A model generated the notes under the pieces. The model was given only the letters and a program-made list of their open reading frames with translations, was not told the origin of the DNA and searched no databases. From the NCBI RefSeq assembly GCF_019649055.1, contig NW_026570378.1, positions 202,941 to 266,940 on the forward strand: 64,000 nt of DNA, in the 5' to 3' direction. Of this stretch, positions 1-11,696 are shown in pieces (the stretch's first letter is position 1; each line of letters starts with the position of its first letter). The DNA comes from Paramacrobiotus metropolitanus. Taxonomy: Eukaryota > Tardigrada > Eutardigrada > Parachela > Macrobiotidae. Made by a program: the position numbers and the translations under genes.

Positions 1-49
1 CCTTTATCTGCAGTGGAGACTACAATTAAACAATAGTAGTGCCAAAAAA

Positions 50-1496
50 ATGCCATCGATAAAGGCTTTTTTCTTATCTCTCTGGCCCTAGCTTGTGTAT
101 CGGAAGCGGAGTCTGGTGATCATGAGCGGAACCTATTCGAGGATCCTTCGAAAGCCCAAGCCATTAAAAGTGCTCAAGAGGCTAGCAACATTTCAAAGAG
201 CAACAATGTACTGCTTCATGCGTCTTCCGTGGAAAACAATCAGTTGTCCATGTTTACCGGTACTACTGACAAACCAATTATCGGCCAACGTTCAACAAAT
301 CAGGTTAACGGATGGTTTGTCACCACGGGCTATGCGTTTACTCTGGGTCGCGATATTGCTGCCCTGGCGCAGAAATTGGAAAAGATAAGCCAGCTGTTCG
401 AGTGGATTATTCTGTGGATATCTGACCACGCGCGTGTGTAGCCGGCAGAAAGGTGGACGGGTGGATGGTGGATGTTCAATGAAATTTCATCCACCAATCT
501 GCCGACCTTCGGCAGATTGGTGGATGAGCCGTCCACCTTTCTGCCGGATCACATCCACCTTTCTGCCGGCTACACGCGTGCAATCCTTGGAAGAGTCCAT
601 GAAAAACGAGTTAGCCAATACAACAACACAATTCAACCAAGCCTTGTCCGATCGTATGCAGTCCTCAGAACAGTCTATAAAGAACGAGTTGAGCAAAACA
701 ACAACCCAATCCAACCTGGTATTGTCGGCTCGCGCGCAATCGTTAGAGCAGTCCATGAAGAATGAGTTTGCCACTGCAACAGCACAGTTCTCTCAGGACA
801 TCCAGAATCTGCGGCTGATGTTAGTTAGCCGCCTCACTCCATTAGCATTCGGTGTGGATACTGCCGCACATGCTTCCATGAAGTGCTCTCTGAAAAAACG
901 CGATCGACCACTTCCAGGTGAGTCGGCAAAGTCATTCCTAATTCTTTTCAGGTTGTTGTGTGTAATACATGTGATTTTTAGTGGAGACCATGAAAATATA
1001 CGATTATCTGTATGCTGAGGAGCAATTCTGCTCTACCGACAACGCAACATGCCTGTACTTACAGAGCAACGGTAATCTTGTTCTGTATCAGACCAGTACG
1101 CTGCAAGTTATTTGGACAACGAATTCCGGCGGCGGTGACTGCCGCTCCTTCGTCAAGATGCAAGGCGATGGACGTGTTGGACTGTATCATTACCCGTATG
1201 GATTGGCTGCATGGGTGACACCTGTATTCAGAGGTATAACTTGTGATCAAGCAAACATGATTACAACCGCATTTGCAGCAACACAGCTGTACATACTCGT
1301 AGAAATGGCCATTACATTAACTACTGTATGTTTCTGGTTTTAAACATGCGAACTAGATGCTTTGTGTCACGATTAAGGCGCCGAGCTAACGTTTCAGAAA
1401 AATGGACATCTGTATATGAAAATGCAATCGAAGGTTGCGGAAGCGCAAGACGGAGACTGCCTTTGGACTACGGATCTAATTGCTGCGCCAATATAG
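50..1496 (+). pseudogene. Coiled-coil bulb-type lectin, copy 1 (disrupted)
   Basis: Three exons by homology to the minus-strand copy at 5470-6763: 50-917, 982-1233 and 1378-1496, with GT-AG introns. Exon 1 should encode a signal peptide, an acidic N-terminal region and a coiled coil of 26-residue repeats (RVQSLEQSMKNEL-like). Exons 2 and 3 encode a bulb-type (mannose-lectin) domain with QSNGNLVLY. Two lesions are visible. The ATG at 50 runs into TAG at 89-91, because the signal peptide is one base out of frame with the rest. A 138-bp inverted-repeat element (437-574) also interrupts the coiled coil. The lectin exons are open and end in the same API-stop as the minus-strand copy. It is probably a young pseudogene; a sequencing error could explain the first lesion but not the insertion. 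Confidence 0.8.
437..574. mobile_element. 138-bp MITE inside lectin copy 1
   Basis: The element has perfect terminal inverted repeats of about 21 bp, beginning TGTAGCCGGCAGAAAGG and ending with its complement. It is flanked by a direct 6-bp duplication CGCGTG (431-436 and 575-580). Inside is a second perfect palindrome with 18-nt arms (488-505 and 509-526) and a 3-nt loop. The right end carries the CCACCTTTCTGCCGG motif twice. The paralogous lectin at 5470-6763 lacks this block at the equivalent position, so it is an insertion. It has no coding capacity. Confidence 0.85.
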
Positions 1497-2296
1497 TATT
1501 TGTAGTGTTTTAAATCAGCTCTGACAAACTGAGTAAATGTGTACAGACAGTCAAATTAAAATGTCCAGACGGCAGACAGCCGATATCATAAACGCATTGA
1601 GCCGATCAGCAAACTGTTTTTCGGCGTTCAATTTGTTTCGGTTTCTTCCAAACCGCTTTTATATTTGCTAGTATCTGCTGCAGACAAACAGTACATACGA
1701 GTACAATGACTTTGCGCAGTAAAAGTCTCTTTGAACTACTGATAGAACGGAATTAATAAGACAATACAGCTAAACAGACGATCTACGTCTTGATGGACAA
1801 TGGCGAAGCACATTGAAGTAAGGCTTATTTTATGCATAATTAACTCAGAGACAATGAATTGTTGACAAGAAAGCCAACCATTCATTGTTGCGGTTGCTTC
1901 TCCCGACCTTTCATTTGGGTAATTTAAAGGTGACGGCCAGTCGGCCACTGGCGGCGAGTTGTCAACGCACACAATACCGGCGCCGTGTCGTATCTGTAGT
2001 AGACAAAGGCGTTTTGAAGCCTGGAAGCAGACTGAGTACTGGACGGAATCAGTTACGCTATTCCGACTGTTCAGATGAGATAATTACAAATTATCATACT
2101 GCGCAAAATAAGAGTTGTTCTACCACAGCACCACTTGTAGACTGTACAGTGCATAGTTGAATGTGGATCGTGTCTATGTACGAATATGAAATATGTGAAT
2201 AAGCCAAGATTGAACCAAAAAAATTTTGTTTTATATTAGAAGAGCTGCTTATTTGCTTATTTCAGTTAGTCTTTGGTCGTTTTGTGCTATCCAAAT
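1497..2296. other. Intergenic, lectin copy 1 to lectin copy 3
   Basis: About 800 bases without a supported gene. Short ORFs on both strands have no recognisable domain or splice context. It presumably holds the 3' end of copy 1 and the promoter of copy 3; no clear TATA box or polyadenylation signal stands out. Confidence 0.4.
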
Positions 2297-4264
2297 ATGA
2301 TTACTCTCAGTATTAACATCTTAGTTTTTATATTCTCTGCAGCAACGATATTTGGTTCTTTGCATCCGAATTTCAATAATCTCCCGGATTGGCGTAATAA
2401 TTTCCAACCCACGGCTTATGGAGCCAATTATCATATTCCGAATGGAAAGACTGCCTCAGCCGAAGCCCATGATTCTGGACAATCCACTAACGGAACCGGC
2501 TACAGAAGTCCTGATTACAGTCCCAGTGTAACGACTGCCCAAGACAAAGCTCAAAAATCCCCAACACCCAGAGCTGGAGAACAGGTCGATGCACCATCCA
2601 GCCGCGATGTTTCCGCCATTCTGGACAAGCTCGATAAGGTCATGGGTCAGTGTCTGAGCGGTTATACAGAACTCTCCGCCCGTCTGCAATCTTTGGAGCA
2701 AGCTGTAAAGGTAGGATTCGCTTATTTCGGCAGCAAATCAAACAACATTTCGGAGGAGATTTAGAGTCTCCGAGTCGAAATGGCCAATCGTATCGCTCCA
2801 TTGGAGAACAGCGCTGATATTGTCACACGAGCTGCAATGAAGTGCTCTGTAAAACAAAGAAACAATCCTGTTCCTGGTAAGTGTTGGCTCACTGCGACAA
2901 TTAAGTTAGCCGACAAAATACTGTGATACGTATGTATTTTGAAGTTCGGCCCTCAAAAGGACGGTACATGATTGTGTACGGATGTATATATACGAGTAGA
3001 TAACACCTTGTAAACCTATAATTCTTTTACGTACTGCGACTTTCGCTCGGATTGGAATATCAAAAGACGATGCTGACAAAATTCTGCGTCCTGAAATTTG
3101 GCCTTCTAACGTCTTCGTCCGAGAATGGGTGTATTGATTTAACTTGTTGTCTCTGTGAAATTTCTCGTTTTTTAAGTTTACCTGCTGAATGTACATTCCT
3201 ACAACTTTTACGATTGTGAATGATACCTCAGAGAAATGTTGTAAGGGGCTGTCCTTTTGTGGCAGCAGTTCTTGAACGGTTGTCTGCAACCTCGTGCAGG
3301 AACTATTCCTTATCGTTGTAGACATTAAGCTGATTAAACAGCAGTAACATAGTTGCGAATAAGTCACCTAGAAGCAATTCATTTTTTGTAGTGGGAATCA
3401 TGAAAGCGGGAGATGAATTATATCCCGAAGAACAATTTTGTGCCACCGACAACCAGACATGCCTGTATCTGCAGAGCAACGGAAACATGGTGCTCTACCG
3501 TACAAAAACGTACGAGGTTATCTGGACGTCATACACCGGGGTGGGTGACTGTCGGTCACTATTAAAGATGCAGGATGATGGACGTCTCGCGCTTTATCAT
3601 TACCCATTGACGGTTGCCAGATGGGCAACGGAGCAGTTTGATGGTGAGTGGTTACCTTATCGCGTGTCGTAATGTTCGTACTGTTTGGTAATACTGAAAA
3701 TGGTTGTCGTTTGTGATGATTTTATTCATGAGATGGATACGAATTACAGCGAACTCAAAAACATTATTGTAATTTTCTACCGTTAAAACAGTTTAAAAAG
3801 AAGATCAGAAGAATAGGGACTGTATATTATTGTAGGTACAGATTTTGGAATATTCAGAGTTAATTCGGCAACGGTACATATTTCAGCAATGCAAACTAAC
3901 GATATTCCAATTTTTCTTTGCGTTGCTTCATAAATGTTTAAAGACAACAGTGTGTATGTACCGCGGTTGACAGCAGCGAGCAGTTAAACAGTAAACGTTT
4001 TAAGAACCAGGGTAACCGTGGCACGGTTACTGTCTTCCCGACCTGAACCTTCCTTACCTATGTCGTGCTCCCATGGTTTAATAATGTTTTACTCCCGCAG
4101 ATGCCGAGCTCGTCTTTCAAAAGAACGGTCACCTGTGCCTTAGATTCACGTCCGGCGCTACCGCAAATAGTGACTACGAGTGCCTGTGGTCTACCGTCCT
4201 TATCGAACCGACCTGGGAAGCTCAAACAGATTACCAAAGCCGGGAATTATTTACGGTTCTGTAA
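2297..4264 (+). pseudogene. Coiled-coil bulb-type lectin, copy 3 (in-frame stop)
   Basis: Exons 2297-2876, 3392-3643 and 4101-4264 sum to 996 nt, an exact multiple of three. Exon 1 starts with a clear signal peptide (MITLSINILVFIFSAAT). It continues through a low-complexity polar stretch into a coiled coil (ARLQSLEQAVK). A single TAG at 2762-2764 interrupts it, after which the same frame resumes with family sequence (AAMKCSVKQR) up to the GTAAGT donor. Exons 2 and 3 encode a bulb-lectin domain with QSNGNMVLY and QDDGRLALY. The C-terminus is longer than in the other copies (…QSRELFTVL). It could be a pseudogene, a segregating nonsense allele, or a gene yielding only a short secreted N-terminal protein. 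Confidence 0.75.
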
Positions 4265-4801
4265 TTCCATCTTAGCTATTAAATTTAGCAACACCCAAAA
4301 ATGTCTTAGTCTCCGGAAGGCAGATTTTTGGGAATGCTTCTGTTTTTCTCCCTTTAATACGCCGCTTCTGACATTAAACACCGTTATGCTGGGAATTTTC
4401 GGAAACGCGGATTTTGATAAGCTCAATTTTACAACAGCATTCAGATCAGAGTTAACCTGGAAATGTGCATTTAAGATGTGGTTTTTACCTTCCAAGGCCA
4501 CCTAGGCCAGTTTTCCAATAAAATGTATTCTTGTGTTGAACTAATAGATCACCGCATTTGATTCTACAATTATTACGAATAACATACATTAGACTACGAC
4601 TACATGTGCACATCTAGAGAAAATATTTTCCCATTGTACAGGTTTTTTACTTCGCATTTTAATACGTACAGGCTACAGATATAAAAAATAATTATAAAAA
4701 GCAAAATGTACCTACTCCGGCTACTCGTATGTGCGAAGCTAATAATTATCATAAACTGTCCTCTACAGCAGCCTACAGCGTTTGCTGTCAGCGAATAGAT
4801 G
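4265..4801. other. Intergenic, downstream of lectin copy 3
   Basis: About 540 bases. An AATAAA at 4517-4522 is a plausible polyadenylation signal for lectin copy 3. Otherwise I see only AT-rich sequence with no supported gene. Confidence 0.4.
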
Positions 4802-4947
4802 CATCTATTCAGCCGAAAAAATACGCGCAGCTTTCTTAAGTAATTTATGAGACCGTAATTCATCGCAGTACGAAGGTATCGTGCAGCGTTGGGACTGTGC
4901 GGCTAAAATGACCCGATGGCCAGAAGATGTACGTCCATCAGCAAACG
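4802..4947 (-). pseudogene. BTB gene fragment with internal deletion
   Basis: Read on the minus strand, this matches the 3' end of the BTB gene at 8824-10578. The stretch from 4802 to about 4886 corresponds to 8822-8908, and the part starting GGGACTGTGCGGCTAAAATG corresponds to about 9148-9200. Roughly 235 bp present in the intact gene is missing at the junction, and frame is lost. It lies about 540 bp beyond the last exon of lectin copy 3, as the intact BTB gene lies about 380 bp beyond a broken lectin last exon. Confidence 0.75.
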
Positions 4948-5469
4948 GTTTTATAGAAGGCGATTTTATAAAATAATGGCATAAACTATGTTGTCACATC
5001 TGATGCAGAATAAATCGATAAAAAATCCTGCAGTCGCTAAATCTGAACGCTGTAAATTACTCAGCTAGTCGGCGGAAAGCTCGCCTGTGCTGCAGTTAAC
5101 ATCTGTCAATTCAGGCCTCCTTGAGTGGGTTTTGCCTAAAATAAGTTCTAAATCAGCGTGCTTTGCCATTGTCTATCATTGCACTGTCTGCCTAGATCCA
5201 TTTTTTTATTATTTTGTGCTGGGGTTGGCAGCGTTCTTTAAAAACAGAGTACATTATGCCTTTTGTTAGGTAAAGCGACTGCATAATAAAACTATCTGCA
5301 AACTGCATCAGATATTAGCTAACATAAAAGCCGAGTGGAAAACTAGAAAATTACAACGGGAAAAAATAAGTTGCTGATTAGCCTAATATTGATGATACCG
5401 GGCGCCTACTCTAGAAATTAACGTGCACATTAGCCAGTTCGTCAGATTTGATTTAAAATGCTGCAAATA
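4948..5469. other. Intergenic, before lectin copy 2
   Basis: About 520 AT-rich bases between the BTB fragment and the 3' end of the minus-strand lectin. I see no supported gene or repeat. Confidence 0.35.
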
Positions 5470-6763
5470 CTAGATTGGCGCACTAATTAAATCCGTAGTC
5501 CAAAGACAGTCCCTGTCTTGCCCTTCTGCAATCTTTGAATGCACCTTCATACACAGATGTCCATTATGCTGGAACGTTAGCTCGGCATCTAAACCGTAAT
5601 ATAAGGTATTTACATAGTTGATGTTTTCGAAAGCAGGAACATACAGGAGATTATTTCTGAAGGGCAATTTCTACTTGCAGCAATGTTTACGAAAATGAAA
5701 TTGTAATGACGTTTCTCGGACTTCAAGTCATACCTTTGAATATAGGTGTCACCCAGCTAGCTAGACCATCATAAGGGTAATGATACAGTCCAACACGCCC
5801 ATCACGTTGCATCTTGACAAAAGACCGACAGTCTCCGCGACCGGAATTCGCTGTCCATATAACTTTCAGCGTACTGGTCTGATACAACACCAGATTTCCA
5901 TTCCCCTGTAGGTACAAGCAGGTTGTGTTGTCGGTAGAGCAGAATCGCTCCTCAGCATACAGATAATCGTCCATTTTCAGGATCCCCACGTAAATTGGAG
6001 AACAATTTTTATGCCCGTAGCTACATAAAAATCAAGAGTACCTTAGCTGTGACTCACCTGGGAGTGGTCGACCGCGTTTCTTTAGAGAGCACTTCATGGA
6101 AGCATGTGCGGCAATATCCACACCGAATGCTAATGGAGTGAGGCGGCTAACTAACATCAGCCGCAGATTCTGGATGTCCTGAGAGAATTGTGCTGTTGCA
6201 GATGCAAATTCATTTTTCATGGACTGCTCTAATGATTGCACGCGAGCCGACAATGCCAGGTTGAGTTGGGTTGTTGTGTTGATTAACTCGTTCTTTATAG
6301 ACTGTTCTAAGGACTGCACACGATCGGACAACGCCTGGTTGAGCTGTGTTGTTGTACTGGCTAACTCGTTTTTCATGGACTGTTCCAAGGATTGGACGCG
6401 ATCGGATAACGCCAGGTATCCACTCGAACAGCTGGCCATGACCTTTTCCATTTTCTGCGTCATGTTAGCAATATCGCGACCCAGAGTAAGCGCATAGCCC
6501 GTGGTGATAAACCATCCAATAAACTGATTTTCTGAATCTTGGCTAGTAACTGGTTTATCTGTAGTGCCGGTAAACATGGGCAACTGACCGTTTTCTGAAG
6601 AAACATTCGTTCTAGATTCGCTGAACGTTTCAAATCTTTCTTGAGCATTTTTTAAAGCTTGGGCTTTTGAAGGATCTTCTAAAGGGGTCCACACACCGGA
6701 TGCGGATTCCGATACGTAAGCTAAGACCACAATGCTAAACACGATAACTTTTTTGGATGGCAT
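5470..6763 (-). CDS. Secreted coiled-coil bulb-type lectin, copy 2
   Basis: Exons 6763-6058, 5988-5734 and 5588-5470 join to 1080 nt, or 359 aa. Residues 1-22 form a signal peptide. Residues 118-195 are three 26-residue coiled-coil repeats (ALSDRVQSLEQSMKNEL type). Residues 236-359 are a bulb-type lectin domain. Of three possible QxDxNxVxY sugar sites, only the first is near consensus (QGNGNLVLY, D to N); the others read QRDGRVGLY and QHNGHLCMK, so mannose binding may be weak. A lectin/agglutinin-like secreted protein that oligomerises through the coiled coil is the likely role. The reading frame is fully open, but the exon 2 acceptor is CG where both paralogs have AG (5990-5989), so correct splicing is uncertain. 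The gene lies inverted relative to copy 1. Confidence 0.75.
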
Positions 6764-8281
6764 GTTTTTGACACGATTGTTGTTTAATGGTAGCCTAGGC
6801 TGTAATTAAAGGTGCTGTTTATCAATAAAACTGAATTCTTCGTAATTGAAATACTGATGCAGGATCGGTTTTATAGCACTACATATAGCTGATTTTTGCA
6901 TAGCTTCCGGTTGTAAGTGACACTCTTATATAAAGCAACTTCTGACCATAAATGCAGGATGCGAAGTACTTTAAATTTATCAAGATCGGCTAAGTGAAGT
7001 TAACGAAGACATGCAGTAAATGGTTTGTGTAAGCGTCGTATCCGTATCTCCCAACTGTATACCTGTAGTTAGCTAGTTTTCGTTATGGTCTCCAAGGCGT
7101 CATTAGGTTAAAGTTTGGTTCCGGCTTAAAACCAGAGACCAGAAGAAGATGCATTCCTTCACCCTTCAACGTTGCCGCGAGCTCGTGTAATTTCTGGTTA
7201 GTTTACGGCCGCCAAAAATTCCTACATTCCACGTATATGTTCACATCCGTCTGGAAAACACGTTTACTGCTACCGGTACATTTCTGACGCCCCAAATATT
7301 TCACTTAGCATTCCTCTGACAACATTTATTCAGTGCATATAAAAACTTCTCATAACGGCGTAGCGTAAGCTACTCGTACATTGTTCAGTACATGCACAGC
7401 AAGCTGTGGACGTATGCTTAATGCCTACTGTACCCTGCAGTTTTGTTATCCACTCATTCCGATCTTGTAAATGTTTTCGTAGGCTACGATACATAGATCA
7501 TATGCAAAAATATAAGGTATGCAAGATAAATCACATGTTTTGTATAAATTTCCTGTAGATCTTTCATCCAGTGAACCAATCCAGCGATCCAGTGAACCAA
7601 TCATGATGATGAGAGCGTTTAAAGAAACCCTAAGTGTGCCATAATTTTCTTTTGCAATACATTGCCGAGCGCGTCACAATATTGCAGAAATTTATACTGT
7701 AACTGATGACTTAATTAACCGAATTTCAAGGTTGCGTAACGTCAACTTTACCTACTGTACACATTCTTCCACAACGTTCCACAAATACCCAGGCGGGTGC
7801 GTACCGTGCAATGAAATCCAAATCCAACCGCTCATGACATGATATTTTATAACTCCCTGCTTTGTTTTGCTTTACATAATGCCAGATGTTTGCCACTTGA
7901 TTAAGAATATGATATGTTTGGTAACTATGAATTAGCAAACAACGCTGCCATGCTCTGCCGCATGTGCCTAAGATACAGTAACTGATTCGTAGCGTAAGTT
8001 TGGCGGGGGCTGGTTACCGGTTCTTACACAGCCACAAGGGGTGGTGGAACCTTGCAATTCTTATTTTTCTAATATGGAACATGCAATTCTTATTTTTCTA
8101 ATATGCACTAACAGCCTGCATCTACCACTATAGAATCTGCTCTCCGGTTGCGATATTTCATTAATTCAAAGCGCTGTGCTACTGAAAAGGAAAGACAAAT
8201 CAGGAATGCAACAAATGTTAGTTCGAAGCTGCACAATTGATTCTGATTTGGCATGATTCACATTTGTGGTTACTTCTGCTT
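6764..8281. other. Intergenic with short tandem duplications
   Basis: About 1.5 kb with no supported gene. Two small direct duplications are visible: ATCCAGTGAACCAATC twice near 7565-7605, and TGCAATTCTTATTTTTCTAA twice with a 29-bp period (8053 and 8082). The proximal part probably holds the promoter of lectin copy 2, which is transcribed leftward. Confidence 0.45.
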
Positions 8282-8446
8282 GCCGAGAGATCGTGGATCA
8301 AAAGAGTGGCCACCTGTGCCTTAGAGTCACGTCCGATGCTATACCACCAATACCGATCGCGAATGCTTGTGGTTTACCGCCCTTGTCGAGCCGACCTGGG
8401 ATGCTCAAACAGATTATCAAAGTCGGGAATTAATCACGGTTCATTA
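8282..8446 (+). pseudogene. Lectin last-exon fragment
   Basis: This is clearly homologous to exon 3 of lectin copy 3 (4101-4264). Shared blocks include CACCTGTGCCTTAGA, GACCTGGGA, CTCAAACAGATTA and the terminal CGGTTC followed by TAA. Indels in the middle break the frame. No matching exons 1 or 2 are seen upstream. It is a decayed partial duplicate. Confidence 0.75.
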
Positions 8447-8823
8447 ACTGTATGGCTGTCTATGATCTGAATTGCATCGAAAAATATTTTCCGTGGAATT
8501 AAGAAGGCGGCTCAACAGCCCCTCAAGGGAGCTTCTCTGGAACTGCTCAGTTTAACAGTAGTGCTTTCGATTCCACCTACGACTGAAGGGCGCCAGCATA
8601 CATACATACTGTAAATCTATGGAGCATCTTTACAGTTTCATCGGTTCCTGTATTATTTTGATATTCGAAGCATGTACAGTATATACAGTCTGTACGAGCC
8701 GCGTATCTTTTGCGCTCGAATGAAAACAGTATAATTATATATGCTTCCATACGTATCATTATTATGTATATGTACAGTACAAACTTATGTATACTTTACA
8801 AAATTCAAGTAACAACAGTACAT
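8447..8823. other. Intergenic, 3' side of BTB gene 1
   Basis: About 380 AT-rich bases between the lectin fragment and the BTB stop codon. I see no gene. Confidence 0.35.
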
Positions 8824-10578
8824 CTATTCGGCCGATACAATACGCGCTGCTTTCTTCAGCAACTTATCCAGCCCGTAATTCACCGCAATACGAAGGAATC
8901 GTGCAGCGTTCTCCTGTCGCAACTCTGCCGTTAAAAGATCTTCGCACACACTACGCAGATCATCTAAATCATATTTATCCGCCGCCGCCAGAACTTCTTC
9001 GGCGTTATTTTTGATACCTTCGAACACGATATGCCGGTACAGGAAGTCCAGCACAATATCCAGTATTTCCCCTCGGACGTCGGCGATCGTACAGACACCA
9101 CTCGTTTTCTCCAAAGTGTCATGACTGAACATGGCGGCAAACACCGGCGACTGTGCGGCTAAAATGACCCGATGCGCAGGAAAGGACCGCTCGTCAGCGG
9201 ACACCAGAGTACAGTCGGTAAAGGTCGCCGACCGCAGAATGTTGCCTAGCTGTTTGGACATGGTGTTTTTCGCCAAGGAACCGATATGGAAAACCATTTC
9301 GAGATTCCATGCGTCGGTGGGAAGTGCATCCTTATGGGAAAAGTAACCGATGTGAGGTATTTTAATGGGCGTGCATTGGAATGTCTGGTTATTTAGAGTG
9401 GCTGATCCTTTCATAATTTTGCCGGCATCCGATCCACTAGAAAGAAATTATTAAAAAAATAAATTCTCGATGAGAGTTTAACAAAAAGAAAAAAAAATTA
9501 ATATTAGTAATTTTAAAATAATAATTAATAATTATAAAATAATGATATATTGATAATAATATAAGATAATTGATAAATAATTCAGTTATTTATCAATTAT
9601 TATAATTGATAATAGTTATTGATAATAATTATAAAATTGAGACAAATGATAACGCAGAGAAAATGATATTAAAACTAACCGGTTCTTCATCGAATAGGTC
9701 CATAACTATTTCATAATTATTCGAATTAGTATAGCTGGATGCCATAGCTACTATACGTAGTTATTACTTTTCTGATAAAAAAGTGGCAAAATATGAATAA
9801 TACTGTGCATCGGAGCATTACCCACGGCCACGAGTAAGTTGTAGCTGATGATTATTGCTTAATTGGTTTCCTTCATGTTTAACAACAACGATTATACTAC
9901 GGTTACAAATTCCGAAAACAACCAAAATCCTCAAACTTGTAGCTTGTAAACTCCATAACAACAATTTTCTTAAAATCAATAAAGTGTGCGAAAATAATAA
10001 AAGACTGCCACAAAGATGTGGTAATCTTAAAATGTTTTTGAGAATGCCATATTTTTGTGTGAACCACGAAGATTCAGAAATCACAAGCCATAGAGTTGGG
10101 AGCTAAAAATGAAGCGAAATAGCGATTTGCAGTAACTATAAGCGTACTCGTCCAAATTAGAATTTGTTTCTGTGAGAATATCTGTATTTAACAAGACTGA
10201 CCTCATAAAAAAGTCAAGCAGGAAATCGGAAAAGCCAGGTGATTTAATTTGACGTTCCTCCAGTGGGGTGGCGCACAGTATCAGCGAAACATTAGTTTCC
10301 TTGCCGTGATATACTTTCGATCCAATTTCGCGTATCGCACATTCGTGTATGGAAAATTTCCATAACCCGGCAGGGATCTCTTTGTACCCCTCCTGGCTGG
10401 GAACGATCAAGTTGGTTTCGTGAGTGCATATTCTAAATCGGCGCAGAATCCCCTTCTCATCCGGTAGGTTCTCTTCGGTCTGGTGTGTACGTAAGCTGTT
10501 GCGGGAAATGGTAAAGCTCACCCGGACTTCCGGCGTGGCTTGCCGCGTAGGAAACAGGGTAGGATTTTGGTTGTTCAT
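8824..10578 (-). CDS. MATH-like/BTB (POZ) protein 1
   Basis: Two exons, 10578-10202 and 9436-8824, join in phase across a 765-bp intron with AT-rich repeats, giving 329 aa. The first 185 residues look like a diverged MATH/TRAF-type region (strand-rich, with SFTISR, GLWKFSIHE). Residues about 188-295 are a BTB domain (FTDCTLV, FPAHRVILAAQSPVFAAMF, VLDFLYR, EEVLAAADKYDLDDLRSVCE). A short BACK-like helix follows (ENAARFLRIAVNYGLDKL). The order matches SPOP-type proteins, substrate adaptors of CUL3 ubiquitin ligases. That role is inferred from the family. The gene is intact, unlike the second copy at 29246. Confidence 0.8.
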
Positions 10579-11696
10579 CGGCCTGTACTAAGATGCAAAA
10601 TTACGATATTTCGACACCAAGCAAAATCTATGAATTTTTGTTCCCTTAGAATGCAACTGTTGACGGTGTTAGTACGGTACATGATAACCACATGCTCTAC
10701 TATAGCTTCTCTTGAGCATCAAACTGAAGCACCCGCGTCTAGGCAAGCAGTGCGGTGTAATGTGGACTACCGTACTCAACGGTACTCGTACGCACTATAC
10801 TTGCATTTAGAGCGAGCGGCTCGCTCATTATCCGGCAGATCGATCATATGCGATTCTCCGGAACAGATACCCGTTGTGTATTTAAAATCATGCACATGGT
10901 ACACTTTTACCGCATGCACGATCTCGGTATGTTACTGCTACCGTGCGATGAACTGGTTTTGGTTAATTTGATAACAGCGTAGCGCTGCATTTAATACAGT
11001 ACCTTCTACGAGCAGTAATTTTTGTAGTTGCACTGTGAATTTCAACAGTCGCTTGACGGGTATTAAAACAAAGCTCAAAATAATACTATACATCTACATA
11101 CAGTCGATACAGAGTATGTACTTGTACATGCAGCCGGCACGAGCGCTAATGTGATGTTGTAATCGAGCGGTTTATATGCACTGTAGTCTGAACTATCAAT
11201 AATGAAAGTAATATATACAATACACTTTACAGCGTTGCTTTACTACCGGTATTAATTACTTTACCGCAATACATTCACAACATAAACATTGAATTTGAGT
11301 CTCATAATTTTCCTTCAAATTGTTTCCTGGCCGAAGAGACATGGCTAGAAAATTCAAGTGTATAGCGGTAAATAGCCACCATCTTAAAGGCTCAGAAGCG
11401 CCGCCTGTGCGTCAGCTTGACCCTATTAAGTCAAAGTGATTTTTACCTTCCTGAAAATTTACTAAATTCGACAATTTAATTTGCACAGCGTGTCTGCTAA
11501 AATCAATATTGTTACTAAGCTGCACAGGTTAGGATCGCCCGACCATTTCCGTCCGGAGAAGTGTACACTATACTGGTGTGTGTACACTATACTGGTCTAT
11601 CAGCGCGCTACGAAATTGTTGCCATTTTTATCCTCCAAAACCAATGTCTGCAGAACCAGGAGGTCAGTAAGGTGTAGGGCTCCAATTCGCCGCTAA
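10579..11696. other. Intergenic
   Basis: About 1.1 kb upstream of BTB gene 1. A 21-bp tandem duplication built on GTGTACACTATACTGG lies near 11560-11600. No supported gene. Confidence 0.4.

Noticed and set aside
9660-9745. Extra exon in the intron of BTB gene 1 (MASSYTNSNNYEIVMDLF)
   Set aside because: It has a plausible donor, but its phase does not fit the flanking exons, which join in frame directly.
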